Source: Gammaproteobacteria bacterium (GTDB lineage Bacteria > Pseudomonadota > Gammaproteobacteria > Steroidobacterales > Steroidobacteraceae). From it: a stretch of DNA of 33,181 nt. Every line of letters starts with the position of its first letter. Position 1 is the first letter of the stretch. Positions 24,574 to 32,534 of the stretch are shown in pieces. The notes under the pieces were generated by a model, which had not been told where the DNA came from, made no database searches, and worked only from the letters and a program-made list of their open reading frames with translations. The translations under genes were made by a program, and so were the position numbers. The DNA is taken from NCBI GenBank assembly GCA_025355165.1, contig JANYAD010000239.1, positions 1-33,181 on the forward strand, in the 5' to 3' direction.

Positions 24574-26067
24574 TCAATCCGGTAATGCTGACTGAAGTTC
24601 CAAGGAGTCGGTGGGCTTGAAGTAGCGCATCACTCCATCGTCCAACGAGCCGAACCTCAGGCCCAGCAAGTCTTTTACATAGTTCTGGTGCAATCGCCAG
24701 GGGGTTTTAGAGCCTTGCTTCGGCAACTTGTCCGCGACGCGCTGGATGTAACCCGATGAGAGGTTCAGCCACGGTTCTGCGGTTAAGGTCGGATCCTGGT
24801 TTTGCGGCACGCAAGCCCGGTAACCTCGCCGCTCCATGTAATTGAGAACTCGACAGATATAGTCGCAGGTCAACTCGCTCTTCAAAGTCCACGACGCATT
24901 GGTGTAACCGAACGAGGCGGCAAGGTTCGGGATGCCGCCAAACATGGTGCCCTTGTAATTCAAAGTCCTACCCGGATCGACGTGACGTCCGTCTACGCTG
25001 ATTTGAATATCCCCCAGCGCCACCAGATTCAGTCCCGTGGCGGTGACGATGATGTCGCCAGCCAGTTCCGCGCCGCTGCGCAGCTTGATGCCTGATTCGG
25101 TGAAGGTATCGATTTCATCCGTGACAACAGCCGCTCGGCCCGTGTTGATCGCGTCGAACAAATCACCGTCCGGAACCAGGCACATGCGCTGATCCCACGG
25201 GTTGTAGCGCGGCGTGAAATGTTTTGCAACGTCATAGTTGGCGCCCAGATCGCCGGTCACACGATCAAGAATCCACTTCTTGACGCGCTGCGGACTTCGC
25301 CTGCACAGAGCATAGAAATAGATGCCGAACAATATGTTGCGCCATCGAACCAAGTGGTACGCGAGTTTTGCGGGCAAGTGACGCCGCAGAGCGTTTGCCA
25401 ACGCATCTTCCGCGGGGCGCGATACCACATAGGTCGGCGAGCGCTGCAACATGATCACATGCGCCGCGGTCTTGGCCATCGCCGGCACCAAGGTCACCGC
25501 GGTCGCACCGCTGCCGATGACGATGATGCGTTTATTCGCATAAGCCAGATCTGCCGGCCACTTTTGCGGATGGATCAGCTGGCCCTTGAAACGCTCACTA
25601 CCTTCGAATACCGGCGTGTACCCTTCCGTATAGCTGTAATACCCGGTGCAGATGAACAGAAAATTGCACGTGTACCGGATCGTTTCCTTTTCAGGCCCGT
25701 GCTCGGCTTCCAGTGTCCACAGCGCCTCTTTGGAGCACCACGAGGCGCGTTTCACCTGCTGGTGAAATCGGATGTGCTTATCGACTCCGTAGTGCTTGGC
25801 CGTGTCGATAATGTAATTAAGAATGGACTGTCCGTCGGCAATGGCTTTGCCTTGCACCCAGGGCCGGTATGAATAGCCCAGGGTAAACATATCTGAGTCG
25901 GAGCGAATTCCAGGATAACGGAACAGATCCCACGTGCCGCCGATAGCCGCGCGTCCTTCCAAGACTGCGTAGGTTTTCTTGGGACAGTTGAGCTGCAAAC
26001 TGCAGGCAGCCCCGATCCCGGAAAGTCCGCCGCCCACTATCAGGACATCAACATGATTGAGCGTCAT
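24574..26067 (-). CDS. Flavin-containing Baeyer-Villiger monooxygenase (type I)
   Basis: FAD- and NADPH-dependent monooxygenase of 497 residues that inserts oxygen next to a carbonyl, turning ketones into esters or lactones. The FAD motif is VGGGLSGIG (G12-G17), the NADPH motif is VIGSGATAV (about 185-190), and the diagnostic fingerprint F-x-G-x3-H-x3-W-P is present (FKGQLIHPQKWP, 160-171). I start at ATG 26067, with GGAGA five bases upstream; the frame is open a further 180 codons but that part overlaps the esterase gene and is unrelated. The esterase gene ends 23 bases upstream and an aldo/keto reductase follows, an arrangement expected for ketone breakdown. Confidence 0.92.
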   Translation of the reverse strand: MTLNHVDVLIVGGGLSGIGAACSLQLNCPKKTYAVLEGRAAIGGTWDLFRYPGIRSDSDMFTLGYSYRPWVQGKAIADGQSILNYIIDTAKHYGVDKHIRFHQQVKRASWCSKEALWTLEAEHGPEKETIRYTCNFLFICTGYYSYTEGYTPVFEGSERFKGQLIHPQKWPADLAYANKRIIVIGSGATAVTLVPAMAKTAAHVIMLQRSPTYVVSRPAEDALANALRRHLPAKLAYHLVRWRNILFGIYFYALCRRSPQRVKKWILDRVTGDLGANYDVAKHFTPRYNPWDQRMCLVPDGDLFDAINTGRAAVVTDEIDTFTESGIKLRSGAELAGDIIVTATGLNLVALGDIQISVDGRHVDPGRTLNYKGTMFGGIPNLAASFGYTNASWTLKSELTCDYICRVLNYMERRGYRACVPQNQDPTLTAEPWLNLSSGYIQRVADKLPKQGSKTPWRLHQNYVKDLLGLRFGSLDDGVMRYFKPTDSLELQSALPD

Positions 26068-26090
26068 CGTGTCTCCGGGTACGAAGAGTA

Positions 26091-27014
26091 CTACGCGCCG
26101 CTGCGAGCGCCGATGACCTTCGCGAACTCGGTTACGGTTGCGAACGCGTCGCGGGCTTCGGGCAACAGCGATATAAAGACCGGCCAGACGTGCGGCAGAC
26201 GATCCTTGAGGACCAATTCCACCTTCACGCCGACGGCAGCCGCGCGATCCGCCAGTCGCAGCGTATCGTCGCGCAAGATCTCGTGCCGGCTGGCGAACAA
26301 TAGCATGGGCGGCAATCCAGAGAGATCGGCGTAAAGCGGCGAGGCGCGCGGATCCTCGGCCGGTGCGCCCGCAAGGTACATCGCGGCAGCTTCTCGTACG
26401 CCCCGCGGAGTGAACATGGCGCAGCTCTTCGCATTGGCTTCGACCGACGAGCCGGTCACAGCCAGGTCGCAGTAGGGCGAGAAGCCGACAAGACCCAAGG
26501 GCGGCTTTGATCCGCTGTCTCGAACACCCACCGCCGTTGCAATCGCGAGCCCCGCTCCAGCAGAATCGCCCGAAAGTACAAGCGCCGCCCCGGGGTGGCG
26601 CCTCAACAGCCATGCATATGCCTTGGCGGCGTCTTCGGCCGCGGCCGGAAACGGATGTTCAGGCGCCAATCGATAGTCGAGGCCGTAAACGGGCGCCTGG
26701 AAAGCTTTGGCCATGGCGAGTAGCACCTGGCGATGCGTCTTTGGCGAACCGAACAAATACCCACCGCCGTGCAGATAAAGCACGATGGTCGAGGCAGGCG
26801 CCGTCCGCGGTACGGACAGGTCTGCGACGTCGAATTGCAATCCCTCCTCGCTGCTCACGATATCGATCTTGTAGCCGGTAGGAATCGCCAGCGCGCTGCG
26901 CGGAGGATTTCTGGTCATAGCGCGCAGCCGTTCGAGGTTGATAGGGCGCTTGCCGTGGCGCTTCATGGTGAAGCGAAGGAATCCGTTCAACAGCATCGCT
27001 TGCCAACTAATCAT
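26091..27014 (-). CDS. Alpha/beta hydrolase, HSL-family esterase
   Basis: Esterase of 307 residues from the hormone-sensitive-lipase branch. The oxyanion motif is HGGGYLFG (82-89) and the nucleophile is S151 in SGDSAGAGL; the catalytic His is in RLPHVWPVF near residue 280. The acid residue should lie in ASRHEILRDD; the Asp usually two places before ILRDD is a His here, so the neighbouring Glu or the following Asp may serve. GGGGA precedes the ATG at 27014. It is the first gene of a likely operon with a Baeyer-Villiger monooxygenase and an aldo/keto reductase, and would hydrolyse the ester made by the monooxygenase. Confidence 0.92.
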   Translation of the reverse strand: MISWQAMLLNGFLRFTMKRHGKRPINLERLRAMTRNPPRSALAIPTGYKIDIVSSEEGLQFDVADLSVPRTAPASTIVLYLHGGGYLFGSPKTHRQVLLAMAKAFQAPVYGLDYRLAPEHPFPAAAEDAAKAYAWLLRRHPGAALVLSGDSAGAGLAIATAVGVRDSGSKPPLGLVGFSPYCDLAVTGSSVEANAKSCAMFTPRGVREAAAMYLAGAPAEDPRASPLYADLSGLPPMLLFASRHEILRDDTLRLADRAAAVGVKVELVLKDRLPHVWPVFISLLPEARDAFATVTEFAKVIGARSGA

Positions 27015-27029
27015 TTTTTCCCCGACGCT

Positions 27030-27044
27030 GGGGGCAAAACCCCA
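27030..27044. repeat. Short inverted repeat in the esterase leader
   Basis: TGGGG (27030-27034) and CCCCA (27040-27044) flank CAAAA. It lies just ahead of the esterase start codon and its ribosome site on the minus strand, in an otherwise AT-rich spacer. It could form a small hairpin in the 5' leader; no known riboswitch is recognised. Confidence 0.3.
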
Positions 27045-27148
27045 AAGAAGCGTAATTTAATCAATGCGTTAAATAATTATATCAATCCACAATATATCCG
27101 CAGCGCAGCCCTGCCTCGGCGCGTTAACGCTCGCACCTGCACCCTCCG

Positions 27149-27176
27149 GGACCTTCCCATACGTATGTGTTCGTAA
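27149..27176 (+). promoter_or_regulatory. Candidate ECF-sigma promoter with internal palindrome
   Basis: GGACCTT (27149-27155), a 15-base spacer and TCGTAA (27171-27176) resemble the RpoE-like ECF layout GGAACTT-N15/16-TCTRA. It lies about 40 bases before the first DUF4252 start and so could allow the downstream ECF sigma to drive its own operon. The spacer holds the perfect palindrome CATACGTATG (27159-27168). The match is partial and based on inspection only. Confidence 0.3.
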
Positions 27177-27216
27177 GCTCAGGACAATCTTGGGCACCCG
27201 AAACAGGAGCCTTGTT

Positions 27217-27783
27217 GTGAAGATACGTATTCCCCATCTCGCTTCGGCGTATTTCATACTCGCCGCGTGTTTGTTATTGCCGGTCATCAGTGTGGCACAA
27301 GAAGGCAAGCTTAAACTCCCGGAGTTCAGATCCTTGGCTGACAAAGCTACCGAGTCAGTGAATATAAGCTTGAGCCCGTGGCTTCTGAATATGGCGGGCA
27401 ATTTAATCGACGATAAAGACGAGGACAGCGTCGCCACCAAGCATCTGCTCGCGGGAATTAAATCGGTCGAAATACGCAGTTATCAGTTCTCGGCCGATAA
27501 TGTCTATTCTGCCGCCGACATCGAGGGCGTCAGAAGCCAATTGACCGCTCCGGGTTGGAGCCGGCTCATGCAGGTTCACCACCACGAGAAGGGCGAGGAC
27601 GTCGATATGTACGTGTTGATCGAAAATAATGTGAGCAAGGGGTTCGCCCTGATCTCCAGTCAGCCGCGGGAATTCACCATCATCAACATAGTTGGTTCAA
27701 TCGCAGTCGATGATCTGCCGAAGCTTGAGAGTCACCTGCACTTGCCCAAAATGGCTGACGTTCGGACCCATCTGTTGATGTAG
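27217..27783 (+). CDS. DUF4252 protein, exported, first copy
   Basis: Exported protein of 188 residues. AGGAG seven bases before the GTG at 27217 fixes the start and yields a clear signal peptide (ASAYFILAACLLLPVISVAQ). The mature part matches DUF4252: LPEFRSLADKATESVNISLSP, then IKSVEIRSYQFS, APGWSRLMQVHHHE and DVDMYVLIENN, ending FTIINIVGSI. Function of the domain is unknown. It heads an operon with an ECF sigma factor, its probable anti-sigma factor and a second DUF4252 gene, so a sensory or output role in an envelope response is likely. The stop lies 8 bases before the sigma start. Confidence 0.87.
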   Translation: MKIRIPHLASAYFILAACLLLPVISVAQEGKLKLPEFRSLADKATESVNISLSPWLLNMAGNLIDDKDEDSVATKHLLAGIKSVEIRSYQFSADNVYSAADIEGVRSQLTAPGWSRLMQVHHHEKGEDVDMYVLIENNVSKGFALISSQPREFTIINIVGSIAVDDLPKLESHLHLPKMADVRTHLLM

Positions 27784-27791
27784 TCACGCGC

Positions 27792-28355
27792 TTGGATGCG
27801 GCCCCGGACTATTTGGATGCAAAGCTTGCGCAAGCGCGCTCAGGGGAGCGATCAGCCCTCACGGCGCTGGTGCAGGCGCACCAGCGCTCGGTATACAGTC
27901 TGGCGCTGCGCATGCTGGGCACCCGCGATCTAGCGGAGGATTTGACTCAGGACGTGTTCATGCACATGAGCGCCAACCTGGGCGCAATCGCATCGAATAC
28001 GCACTTGCGATTTTGGTTGCGGCGAGTGACAAGCAACCGCGCGATCGATCAATTGCGGCATCGCTCGCGGTTGCCAATGTCTTCCTTCGAAGATCAGTCA
28101 GAATTGTTCAGCGCGGAGGATCCGGCGGATCCGCTGTTGCAACGCCATCTGCGCGCGTTGCTCGCTCACTTAAGTCCGCCGGCACGTGCCGTACTGCTGC
28201 TGCGATACCAGGAAGATCTGGATCCTATGGACATTGCGCGAACGCTTGATATGCCAATAAATACTGTGAAGAGCCATTTGAAACGCTCATTGCAAATCAT
28301 GCGGGAGGAGGCCACCCGCATGCCCTCCGAGCCCTGCCAGGATAGTTCAACATGA
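27792..28355 (+). CDS. ECF-type RNA polymerase sigma factor
   Basis: Sigma factor of 187 residues with regions 2 and 4. Region 2: VYSLALRMLGTRDLAEDLTQDVF and LRFWLRRVTSNRAIDQLRHR. Region 4: SPPARAVLLLRYQEDLDPMDIARTLDMPINTVKSHLKRS. The start is a TTG at 27792, eight bases after the DUF4252 stop; no ATG or GTG is available nearby in frame. The stop overlaps the start of a small membrane protein (ATGA), the probable anti-sigma factor. It is of a different type from the ECF factor at 11416, and its neighbourhood suggests control of the two flanking DUF4252 genes. Confidence 0.92.
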   Translation: MDAAPDYLDAKLAQARSGERSALTALVQAHQRSVYSLALRMLGTRDLAEDLTQDVFMHMSANLGAIASNTHLRFWLRRVTSNRAIDQLRHRSRLPMSSFEDQSELFSAEDPADPLLQRHLRALLAHLSPPARAVLLLRYQEDLDPMDIARTLDMPINTVKSHLKRSLQIMREEATRMPSEPCQDSST

Positions 28356-28717
28356 ACGAAGATGTCGAATCCAAACTGCGTGACGCCCTGCGGCCCGTCG
28401 AGCCGCGCGCGGAATTTTCTCGCAAACTTCTGGCACGCACCCTATCCACGCAAGCCGCGCCATCAAAGAAACCTAAGGTGAGCCGTGGCGCCGCGCGCCC
28501 TTTGGTCGGTTGGTTTTCCGCCAGTCTTGCGGCCTGCTTGCTGGTGGCAGTCGGAATCCAGCAGCAACTGCACCAACAGCGCTTACGAGCAACGGGACTG
28601 GAGGCGCGCCGCGAGGTTGAGCAAGCCTTGCGGGTGACCAGCCAGAAACTGAACCTCGCATTCGAAGCAATCAAGAGTCAATCAACTGCGCCGAGCGATG
28701 AGAAGTCCGGCGTGTGA
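28352..28717 (+). CDS. Probable anti-sigma factor, single-pass membrane protein
   Basis: Protein of 121 residues. The N-terminal part (1-48) is hydrophilic and would be cytoplasmic (KLRDALRPVEPRAEFSRKLL). One membrane helix spans about 50-69, and a charged, coiled-coil-like helix (70-112, HQQRLRATGLEARREVEQAL) would lie in the periplasm. No HxxxCxxC zinc motif is present, unlike the anti-sigma factor at 11997. The role is assigned from topology and from the ATGA overlap with the sigma gene, not from a recognised domain. The second DUF4252 gene starts 22 bases downstream. Confidence 0.7.
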   Translation: MNEDVESKLRDALRPVEPRAEFSRKLLARTLSTQAAPSKKPKVSRGAARPLVGWFSASLAACLLVAVGIQQQLHQQRLRATGLEARREVEQALRVTSQKLNLAFEAIKSQSTAPSDEKSGV

Positions 28718-28739
28718 TGACAAGCGAAGGAATTTGTCC

Positions 28740-29315
28740 ATGAGAAAATATGCTCTAGCGATATTGATTGCACTGCAGGCCCCGGCATCGGCCTGGGCTT
28801 TGAATCCCAGGCTGGTCATACCTGAGTTTGCAAGTTTGGCACAGAAGTCAATCGATTCCGTGACCATTACGCTGGATCCCGCTTTGCTGTCGATGGCAAG
28901 CCGCTTTCTTGACGCCAGCGACCCTCAAGATGCCGCGACGCAGGAAGTCATTAAAGGCCTGCGCGGTATCTATGTGCGAAGCTTCACCTTCGACAAGGAG
29001 TCCGCCTACAACCAATCCGACATTGATGCGGTGCGAGTTCAGCTCGCAGCGCCGGGTTGGAGTCGGCTGGTGCAAACTCATAGTGCAAAGACGCACGCCG
29101 ATGTCGACATCTACATCATGGTCGACAAAAATCAAGCCGTCGGTCTCGCCCTCATCGCGAGCGAGCCGCGCCAATTCACGATAGTCAACATCGTGGGTGC
29201 GATCGACCTGGATAAGTTGCACAAGCTGGAGGGGCAGTTCGGCGTGCCCAAGCTGGACTTAAACGCATCGAAAGCGGCACCAAAACAGCCGGACCGCTCT
29301 GCGCCGCAAAAATAA
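28740..29315 (+). CDS. DUF4252 protein, exported, second copy
   Basis: Exported protein of 191 residues with AAGGA upstream of ATG 28740 and a signal peptide ending near SAWA. It is a paralogue of the protein at 27217: both share IPEFASLA or LPEFRSLA, an APGWSRL segment, a DVDxY strand, ALIxSxPRxFTI and NIVGxI. The region after the conserved domain is a short Lys/Pro/Ala tail (KAAPKQPDRSAPQK). It closes the four-gene operon. Two versions around one sigma/anti-sigma pair suggest either a sensor and an output or two subunits of one envelope complex; this is inference. Confidence 0.87.
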   Translation: MRKYALAILIALQAPASAWALNPRLVIPEFASLAQKSIDSVTITLDPALLSMASRFLDASDPQDAATQEVIKGLRGIYVRSFTFDKESAYNQSDIDAVRVQLAAPGWSRLVQTHSAKTHADVDIYIMVDKNQAVGLALIASEPRQFTIVNIVGAIDLDKLHKLEGQFGVPKLDLNASKAAPKQPDRSAPQK

Positions 29316-29332
29316 GCGCCAGGAGATCTAGC

Positions 29333-29584
29333 CTAGTGGGATTTTGAAGGTGAATCCGATGCGCTGATCGAAGCCAAGGCTTCTTTGGCGGGCTGCAATC
29401 GTTCTTTGCACGCACGCATCGCTTCGTTGTACGACAGAGCCCTGTTCGCGAGCATCCGCCTTGCCATGCAGTCGTTCATTTGTCTCTTCAGCATGGCCGA
29501 TTGGCCTTGAGGCGGCTGAGCCTGTGAGGAGTGGGCGCCCAGTAACAGAAGGCTCACTGCGAGTGCTGATATGAGACGCTGCAT
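29333..29584 (-). CDS. Small secreted hypothetical protein
   Basis: Protein of 83 residues with a clear signal peptide (LISALAVSLLLLGAHSSQA, cleaved near residue 22). The mature part is about 60 residues, helical, with two cysteines (NDCMARRML and MRACKERL) that could form one disulfide in the periplasm, and a Ser-rich tail. I take the ATG at 29584; a longer frame to 29665 would place 27 residues ahead of the signal peptide. It converges with the DUF4252 gene, 17 bases between the two stops. No family recognised. Confidence 0.65.
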   Translation of the reverse strand: MQRLISALAVSLLLLGAHSSQAQPPQGQSAMLKRQMNDCMARRMLANRALSYNEAMRACKERLQPAKEALASISASDSPSKSH

Positions 29585-29769
29585 GGTGCGCAAGTATGTT
29601 CTTGCGCGTGCCAGCATCAAGGGTGAATAACCTCCTTTCGGTGTCGGGGTTGCACCGACAGTCAAAACTCAGCGGATAGGAGGGCTCTGATGCACAGCCG
29701 CGGGGCGGTCCGACGCCCTTCTTAGAGCGGCATCGTCACACTTCCATATCTCATTGACGGGAGGTTCAC

Positions 29770-30324
29770 ATGTCGCGCAACAGTCTTCAAGGTATTCGGG
29801 TTGCCATTCTGGCAACGGATGGGTTTGAACAATCGGAATTGACCGAGCCAAGAAAGGCACTAGACGCGGCGGGCGCGAACACTGAGATCGTCTCGCCCAA
29901 GTCGGGAAAAATTAGAGGATGGAATCATAAAGAGTGGGGCGCGGAAGTGGAAGTCGACCGGCTTCTGGATGCTGTTAATGCCAGCGACTATGACGCGCTC
30001 GTGCTACCGGGCGGCGTCATGAACCCCGATTCGCTGCGCATGGAGCCCAAGGCCGTCGCGTTCGTCAAATCGTTCTTCGATGCGGGGAAACCGGTGGGCG
30101 CGATTTGCCACGGCCCTTGGACCGTCATCGAAAGCGGGGCGGCGAAAGGCCATCGCATGACTTCCTGGCCATCGTTAAAAACGGATATCCGCAACGCCGG
30201 TGGCAACTGGGTCGACCAAGAGGTTGTTGTGGACGATAACCTGGTGACTAGCCGTAAGCCGGACGACATTCCCGCGTTTAATCGAGAACTCATCAACTTG
30301 TTCAGTCAGGCGGTGCGCCGCTAG
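29770..30324 (+). CDS. PfpI/DJ-1 family protein (YhbO-like)
   Basis: Class I glutamine-amidotransferase-like protein of 184 residues. The nucleophile C113 is in AICHGPW, with the elbow acid E20 in DGFEQSEL and the LPGGVMNPDSLR loop typical of YhbO/PfpI proteins, which act in stress protection as proposed deglycases, hydratases or peptidases. GGGAGG upstream of the ATG is a strong ribosome site. It would be cytoplasmic. Its final 23 bases overlap the convergent DUF72 gene. The exact activity of this family is debated. Confidence 0.92.
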   Translation: MSRNSLQGIRVAILATDGFEQSELTEPRKALDAAGANTEIVSPKSGKIRGWNHKEWGAEVEVDRLLDAVNASDYDALVLPGGVMNPDSLRMEPKAVAFVKSFFDAGKPVGAICHGPWTVIESGAAKGHRMTSWPSLKTDIRNAGGNWVDQEVVVDDNLVTSRKPDDIPAFNRELINLFSQAVRR

Positions 30325-31096
30325 CCACCCTCACCATGCGCTGCAGCAGCTGCGCATCCACCCAGGCTGCGCCTCCGGCGGTGTTGTCGAAGATGCACCA
30401 TTGCTCAGCTCCAAGTGAGCGGGCTGCGCCCCCCGCGGAAACCGATGCGAGGATCGCCGCTACGACATTCTGTAAATACTCCGCCTCGTAGGCTGAGTAG
30501 TACACTCGCGGCGAACCATGCAATCGTCGATACGAGAAGCCTCCTGACTCGTTGCCGCTTGCTCTGAAATTGCAGCCTGCCGGAGCGGGGTGGGCCAGAA
30601 CGGGCGTCACTCGATAGTCATCGAACACCGCATCAACTGCATTCCCAAACCAACTTGCATTGCGTGCCTCGCATGCGATCGGCACGGAGGTGAGTTCGCG
30701 GATTGCATGAAAAAAGTCCTGAGCAACCGCCGCGTCGAACCGAAAGCTCGGCGGCAACTGCACCAGCAACGCTCCAAGCCGATCGCCCAGGCCGAAAACA
30801 GCGGTGAGGAAGGCGTTGATCTCATCCCGGCAACCCACTAACCGGCGCTCGTGAGTGATCAACTTCGGAACCTTGACGGCGAAACGAAATGATTCGGGTA
30901 CTGCCAGACGCCACCGCTGATACGTTGCCAAGCGATGGGGCCGGTAAAATGAGCTATTGATCTCGACCGCATTAAACAGCATTGCATAATGCTCGAGCAC
31001 GCTCTGAGGACCTGCCTGTGCGCTTCGCAGCGCGGGAGGCAGCGACCACCCCGCGATCCCGAGGCGTATTACATTTTTAAGCAGCGACTGGGCCAC
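30302..31096 (-). CDS. DUF72 family protein (YecE-like)
   Basis: Protein of 264 residues with the DUF72 TIM-barrel-like fold. Family signatures are LGIAGWSLP at the start, NAVEINSSFYRPHR, FRFAVKVPKLITHERRL, LLVQLPPSFRFD, CEARNASWF and the late YRRLHGSPRVYYSAY and WCIFDNTAGGAAWVDA. The start is a GTG at 31096, since no ATG is found near the family N terminus and the ribosome site is weak. The function is not established. It is divergent from the racemase gene and overlaps the PfpI gene at its 3' end. Confidence 0.9.
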   Translation of the reverse strand: MAQSLLKNVIRLGIAGWSLPPALRSAQAGPQSVLEHYAMLFNAVEINSSFYRPHRLATYQRWRLAVPESFRFAVKVPKLITHERRLVGCRDEINAFLTAVFGLGDRLGALLVQLPPSFRFDAAVAQDFFHAIRELTSVPIACEARNASWFGNAVDAVFDDYRVTPVLAHPAPAGCNFRASGNESGGFSYRRLHGSPRVYYSAYEAEYLQNVVAAILASVSAGGAARSLGAEQWCIFDNTAGGAAWVDAQLLQRMVRVASGAPPD

Positions 31097-31194
31097 AGGA
31101 GTTGAATTGTAAACGCGACAGCGCCGTGCGAATGTGGCAGGGCGCAGGATTTTTTGGCAATCGAGGTTTAGCGATTATAATCGGAGAGCGTAGC

Positions 31195-32322
31195 ATGGGA
31201 CCGCTAAAGGGATTACGCGTCATAGAGCTGCAAGGCATTGGGCCAGGCCCTTTTTGCGGCATGCTCTTTGCGGATCTCGGCGCCGAGGTGATCTCGGTTG
31301 CGCGCCGTTCCTCAGCAGCTCACCACGCATCGCTGATCAGCGAGCGCGGCAAGTTATCGATTGCGCTAAATTTGAAAATGCGAGAAGGCGCCGACGTCTT
31401 GCTAAAGTTGTGCGAGCGTTGCGATGTTTTGATCGAAGGGTACAGGCCCGGCGTGACTGAGCGGCTCGGCGTAGGCCCGCAGCCGTGCATGGAACGGAAT
31501 CCCCGCCTTGTTTATGGACGGATAACGGGTTGGGGCCAAACCGGTCCCTTATCAGCGGCCGCCGGACACGACATCAACTACATCTCCTTGTCAGGCGCGC
31601 TTCACGCAATTGGTCGTCAAGGTGAACGGCCGGTCCCGCCGCTCAACCTGGTGGGTGACTTCGGCGGCGGCGCTATGTTCCTGGCGTTTGGCATTATGAG
31701 CGCGGTGTTCGAGGCGAGGCAGTCCGGGCGGGGCCAGGTCGTCGATGTATCCATGGTCGAAGGTTCCGCGGCGCTGATGCACATGATGTACGCCATGCAG
31801 GCGCAAGGGCAGTGGAGGAACGAGCGCGGCTCCAATCTGTTGGACGGCGCTGCGCCTTTTTACGATACCTACGAGACCGCCGACGGCAAATATATTTCTG
31901 TCGGCGCGCTCGAACCCGAGTTCTACCAGGTGCTGGTCAAGCTGGTTGGCCTGGACGCAACTGATACACCCTCGCATACTGATTCAACCGATTGGCCGCG
32001 CCTACGCGTGAACCTCACCGCCATTTTTAAGCAACGAACGCGGGAGGAATGGTGCAGGATCCTGGAAGGAGCGGACGCCTGTTTCGCGCCGGTGCTCTCC
32101 ACGAAAGAGGCTCCCCACCATCCTCACAATCGAGCGCGCGGTACTTTTTTTGAATCGGCAGGGGTCATGCAACCCGCACCTGTACCGCGTTTTAGCCGCA
32201 CTCAGCCCGGTATCCCGACCGCCCCTTCGCCCGCCGGCAGCGATAGCCGCGACCTGCTGCTCGCAGCAGGCTACAGCCACGCCGATATTAAAGCGCTGCG
32301 CGACTGCGGGGCGTTGACTTAG
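31195..32322 (+). CDS. CaiB/BaiF-type alpha-methylacyl-CoA racemase
   Basis: Class III CoA-transferase-fold protein of 375 residues. The N terminus MGPLKGLRVIELQGIGPGP and the active-site motifs AGHDINYIS (H125, D126), LVGDFGGGAM and VGALEPEF match bacterial alpha-methylacyl-CoA racemase, which inverts the 2-methyl branch of acyl-CoA esters so they can enter beta-oxidation of branched fatty acids or sterol side chains. GGAG about 8 bases before ATG 31195 supports this start. The C-terminal part is shorter and less conserved. No beta-oxidation genes are adjacent in the window. Confidence 0.9.
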   Translation: MGPLKGLRVIELQGIGPGPFCGMLFADLGAEVISVARRSSAAHHASLISERGKLSIALNLKMREGADVLLKLCERCDVLIEGYRPGVTERLGVGPQPCMERNPRLVYGRITGWGQTGPLSAAAGHDINYISLSGALHAIGRQGERPVPPLNLVGDFGGGAMFLAFGIMSAVFEARQSGRGQVVDVSMVEGSAALMHMMYAMQAQGQWRNERGSNLLDGAAPFYDTYETADGKYISVGALEPEFYQVLVKLVGLDATDTPSHTDSTDWPRLRVNLTAIFKQRTREEWCRILEGADACFAPVLSTKEAPHHPHNRARGTFFESAGVMQPAPVPRFSRTQPGIPTAPSPAGSDSRDLLLAAGYSHADIKALRDCGALT

Positions 32323-32522
32323 CGGCAGTGCTCGTCACGTTCACCGCAGTCACGCCAGCCATGGTCGTGATAATAGCGGTGATGGTCACGATCGTAATAG
32401 CCCTCGCGGTAGCCTTCATGTTCACGATACCCATCGCCACGTTCGGCAATGACGCAACCTGAAGCGAAGGCCACCAGTGCCAGGAGTACTACGCCGCGAA
32501 CCGCGTTGTGTGCATATGTCAT
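32319..32522 (-). CDS. Small lipoprotein with His/Tyr/Asp-rich tail
   Basis: Protein of 67 residues with a lipoprotein signal (VVLLALVAFASGC). The mature part is only about 43 residues and very rich in His, Tyr, Asp, Glu, Gly and Arg (HEGYREGYYDRDHHRYYHDH), ending in a pair of cysteines. Such tails can bind metal ions, which is inference. ATG 32522 is preferred because GGATCA lies just upstream; ATG 32534 would add four residues. It overlaps the end of the convergent racemase gene by four bases. No family recognised. Confidence 0.6.
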   Translation of the reverse strand: MTYAHNAVRGVVLLALVAFASGCVIAERGDGYREHEGYREGYYDRDHHRYYHDHGWRDCGERDEHCR

Positions 32523-32534
32523 GGTTGATCCCAT

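Noticed and set aside
26068-26613. A 180-codon extension of the Baeyer-Villiger monooxygenase frame
   Set aside because: It overlaps the esterase gene in another frame, is Arg/Gly/Cys-rich and has no domain; the internal ATG at 26067 has a ribosome site and gives the normal family length.
29642-29660. Inverted repeat TGTCGG/CCGACA near the small secreted protein
   Set aside because: A competing pairing (CGGTG/CACCG) exists over the same bases, there is no T-run, and the arms are only six bases; likely chance.
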